A stretch of DNA of 5,526 nt, taken from the NCBI GenBank assembly GCA_016933985.1, contig JAFGTU010000240.1, forward strand, positions 1 through 5,526, in the 5' to 3' direction. Shown here piece after piece: positions 5,340-5,526 of the stretch. The first letter of the stretch is position 1; each line of letters starts with the position of its first letter. The translations under genes and the position numbers were made by a program. The notes beneath the pieces are model-generated. The model searched no databases and was not told where the DNA came from. It worked only from the letters and a program-made list of their open reading frames with translations. The DNA comes from Sedimentisphaerales bacterium (GTDB taxonomy: Bacteria > Planctomycetota > Phycisphaerae > Sedimentisphaerales > Anaerobacaceae).

Positions 5340-5526
5340 ATGTATAGAATGATTTATTTGTTGTTTCTGGCCCTGTTGCTGGTACCGGCGGGCGTCGCCT
5401 CGGCGGCACTGCCGGACGGATGGGCCAGCCAGGACATCGGCGGCCCGGCCATTGCCGGCAGCGCCGATCAGACCGCCAGCATCTGGACCGTTAAGGGGTC
5501 GGGGGCCGACATCTGGGGCACCAGCG
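5340..5526 (+). CDS. Exported protein with signal peptide, likely concanavalin-A-like (DUF1349-type) N-terminal domain, 3'-partial
   Basis: The first 62 residues are visible and the frame runs off the right edge. The start ATG has AAGGAG at a 7-base spacing. Residues 1-23 form a Sec signal peptide: a short N-region with Arg3, a hydrophobic core of Ile/Leu/Phe/Val and a VASAA end, with cleavage likely after Ala22 or Ala23. The mature part begins LPDGWASQDIGG and continues with SIWTVKGSGADIWGTS. From memory this matches the N-terminus of planctomycete exported proteins that open with a beta-sandwich of the DUF1349 / concanavalin-A-like type, often coupled to carbohydrate-related modules. The family call is tentative because most of the protein is missing. 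It has the same orientation as the giant gene but sits behind its own leader. No good promoter is visible between 5206 and 5339, so transcription may come from the 4912-4941 promoter by read-through. Confidence 0.88.
   Translation, partial: MYRMIYLLFLALLLVPAGVASAALPDGWASQDIGGPAIAGSADQTASIWTVKGSGADIWGTS

Noticed and set aside
1..5526. tRNA, rRNA, CRISPR array, insertion sequence
   Set aside because: No cloverleaf, rRNA-like core, regularly spaced direct repeats with unique spacers, transposase frame or terminal repeats were seen. The 57-base repeats are in-frame protein repeats.

Overview
The window looks like part of a planctomycete genome, most likely class Phycisphaerae. This is inferred from protein style, not from a marker gene. 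The indicators are a very large modular exported protein that strings together PA14, fibronectin-like, DCNGNGIPDECDI-type, FG-GAP/VCBS, cohesin-like and dockerin-like modules, followed by a second exported protein whose N-terminus (DGWASQDIGG ... GSGADIWGTS) is a style I associate with planctomycete surface and carbohydrate-active proteins.

Layout: bases 1-4499 (+) are the C-terminal 1498 codons of one giant gene whose start lies upstream of the window. Its modules in order are: PA14, fibronectin-like repeat 1, an unassigned beta-rich domain, fibronectin-like repeat 2, three DCNGNGIPDECDI repeats, seven FG-GAP/VCBS repeats (a predicted seven-bladed beta-propeller), three more DCNGNGIPDECDI-type repeats, cohesin-like 1, dockerin-like 1, cohesin-like 2, a Cna-B/carboxypeptidase-regulatory-like domain and a C-terminal dockerin-like pair. 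I see no catalytic domain in the visible part. It reads as a calcium-stabilised adhesive or scaffolding protein outside the cytoplasm.

Bases 4500-5339 hold no convincing protein gene. After the stop codon comes a strong GC hairpin (4572-4595) without a U-tract. Further on are a sigma70-like promoter (4912-4941), about 260 bases of potentially structured, ORF-less sequence, and a modest intrinsic terminator (5175-5205). This could be a stand-alone small RNA or a terminator-controlled 5' leader of the next gene. It contains a perfect 10-base Shine-Dalgarno core (5120-5129) displayed in a hairpin loop with no reading frame behind it. Two tandem inverted repeats (5221-5273 and 5281-5303) lie between the terminator and the next gene.

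Bases 5340-5526 (+) are the first 62 codons of a second exported protein with a good Shine-Dalgarno site and a clear signal peptide; it runs off the window. The two genes have the same orientation but are separated by about 840 bases containing termination and initiation signals, so they are probably separate transcription units serving the cell surface or extracellular space. The least explained part of the window is the intergenic RNA-like segment at 4912-5303.
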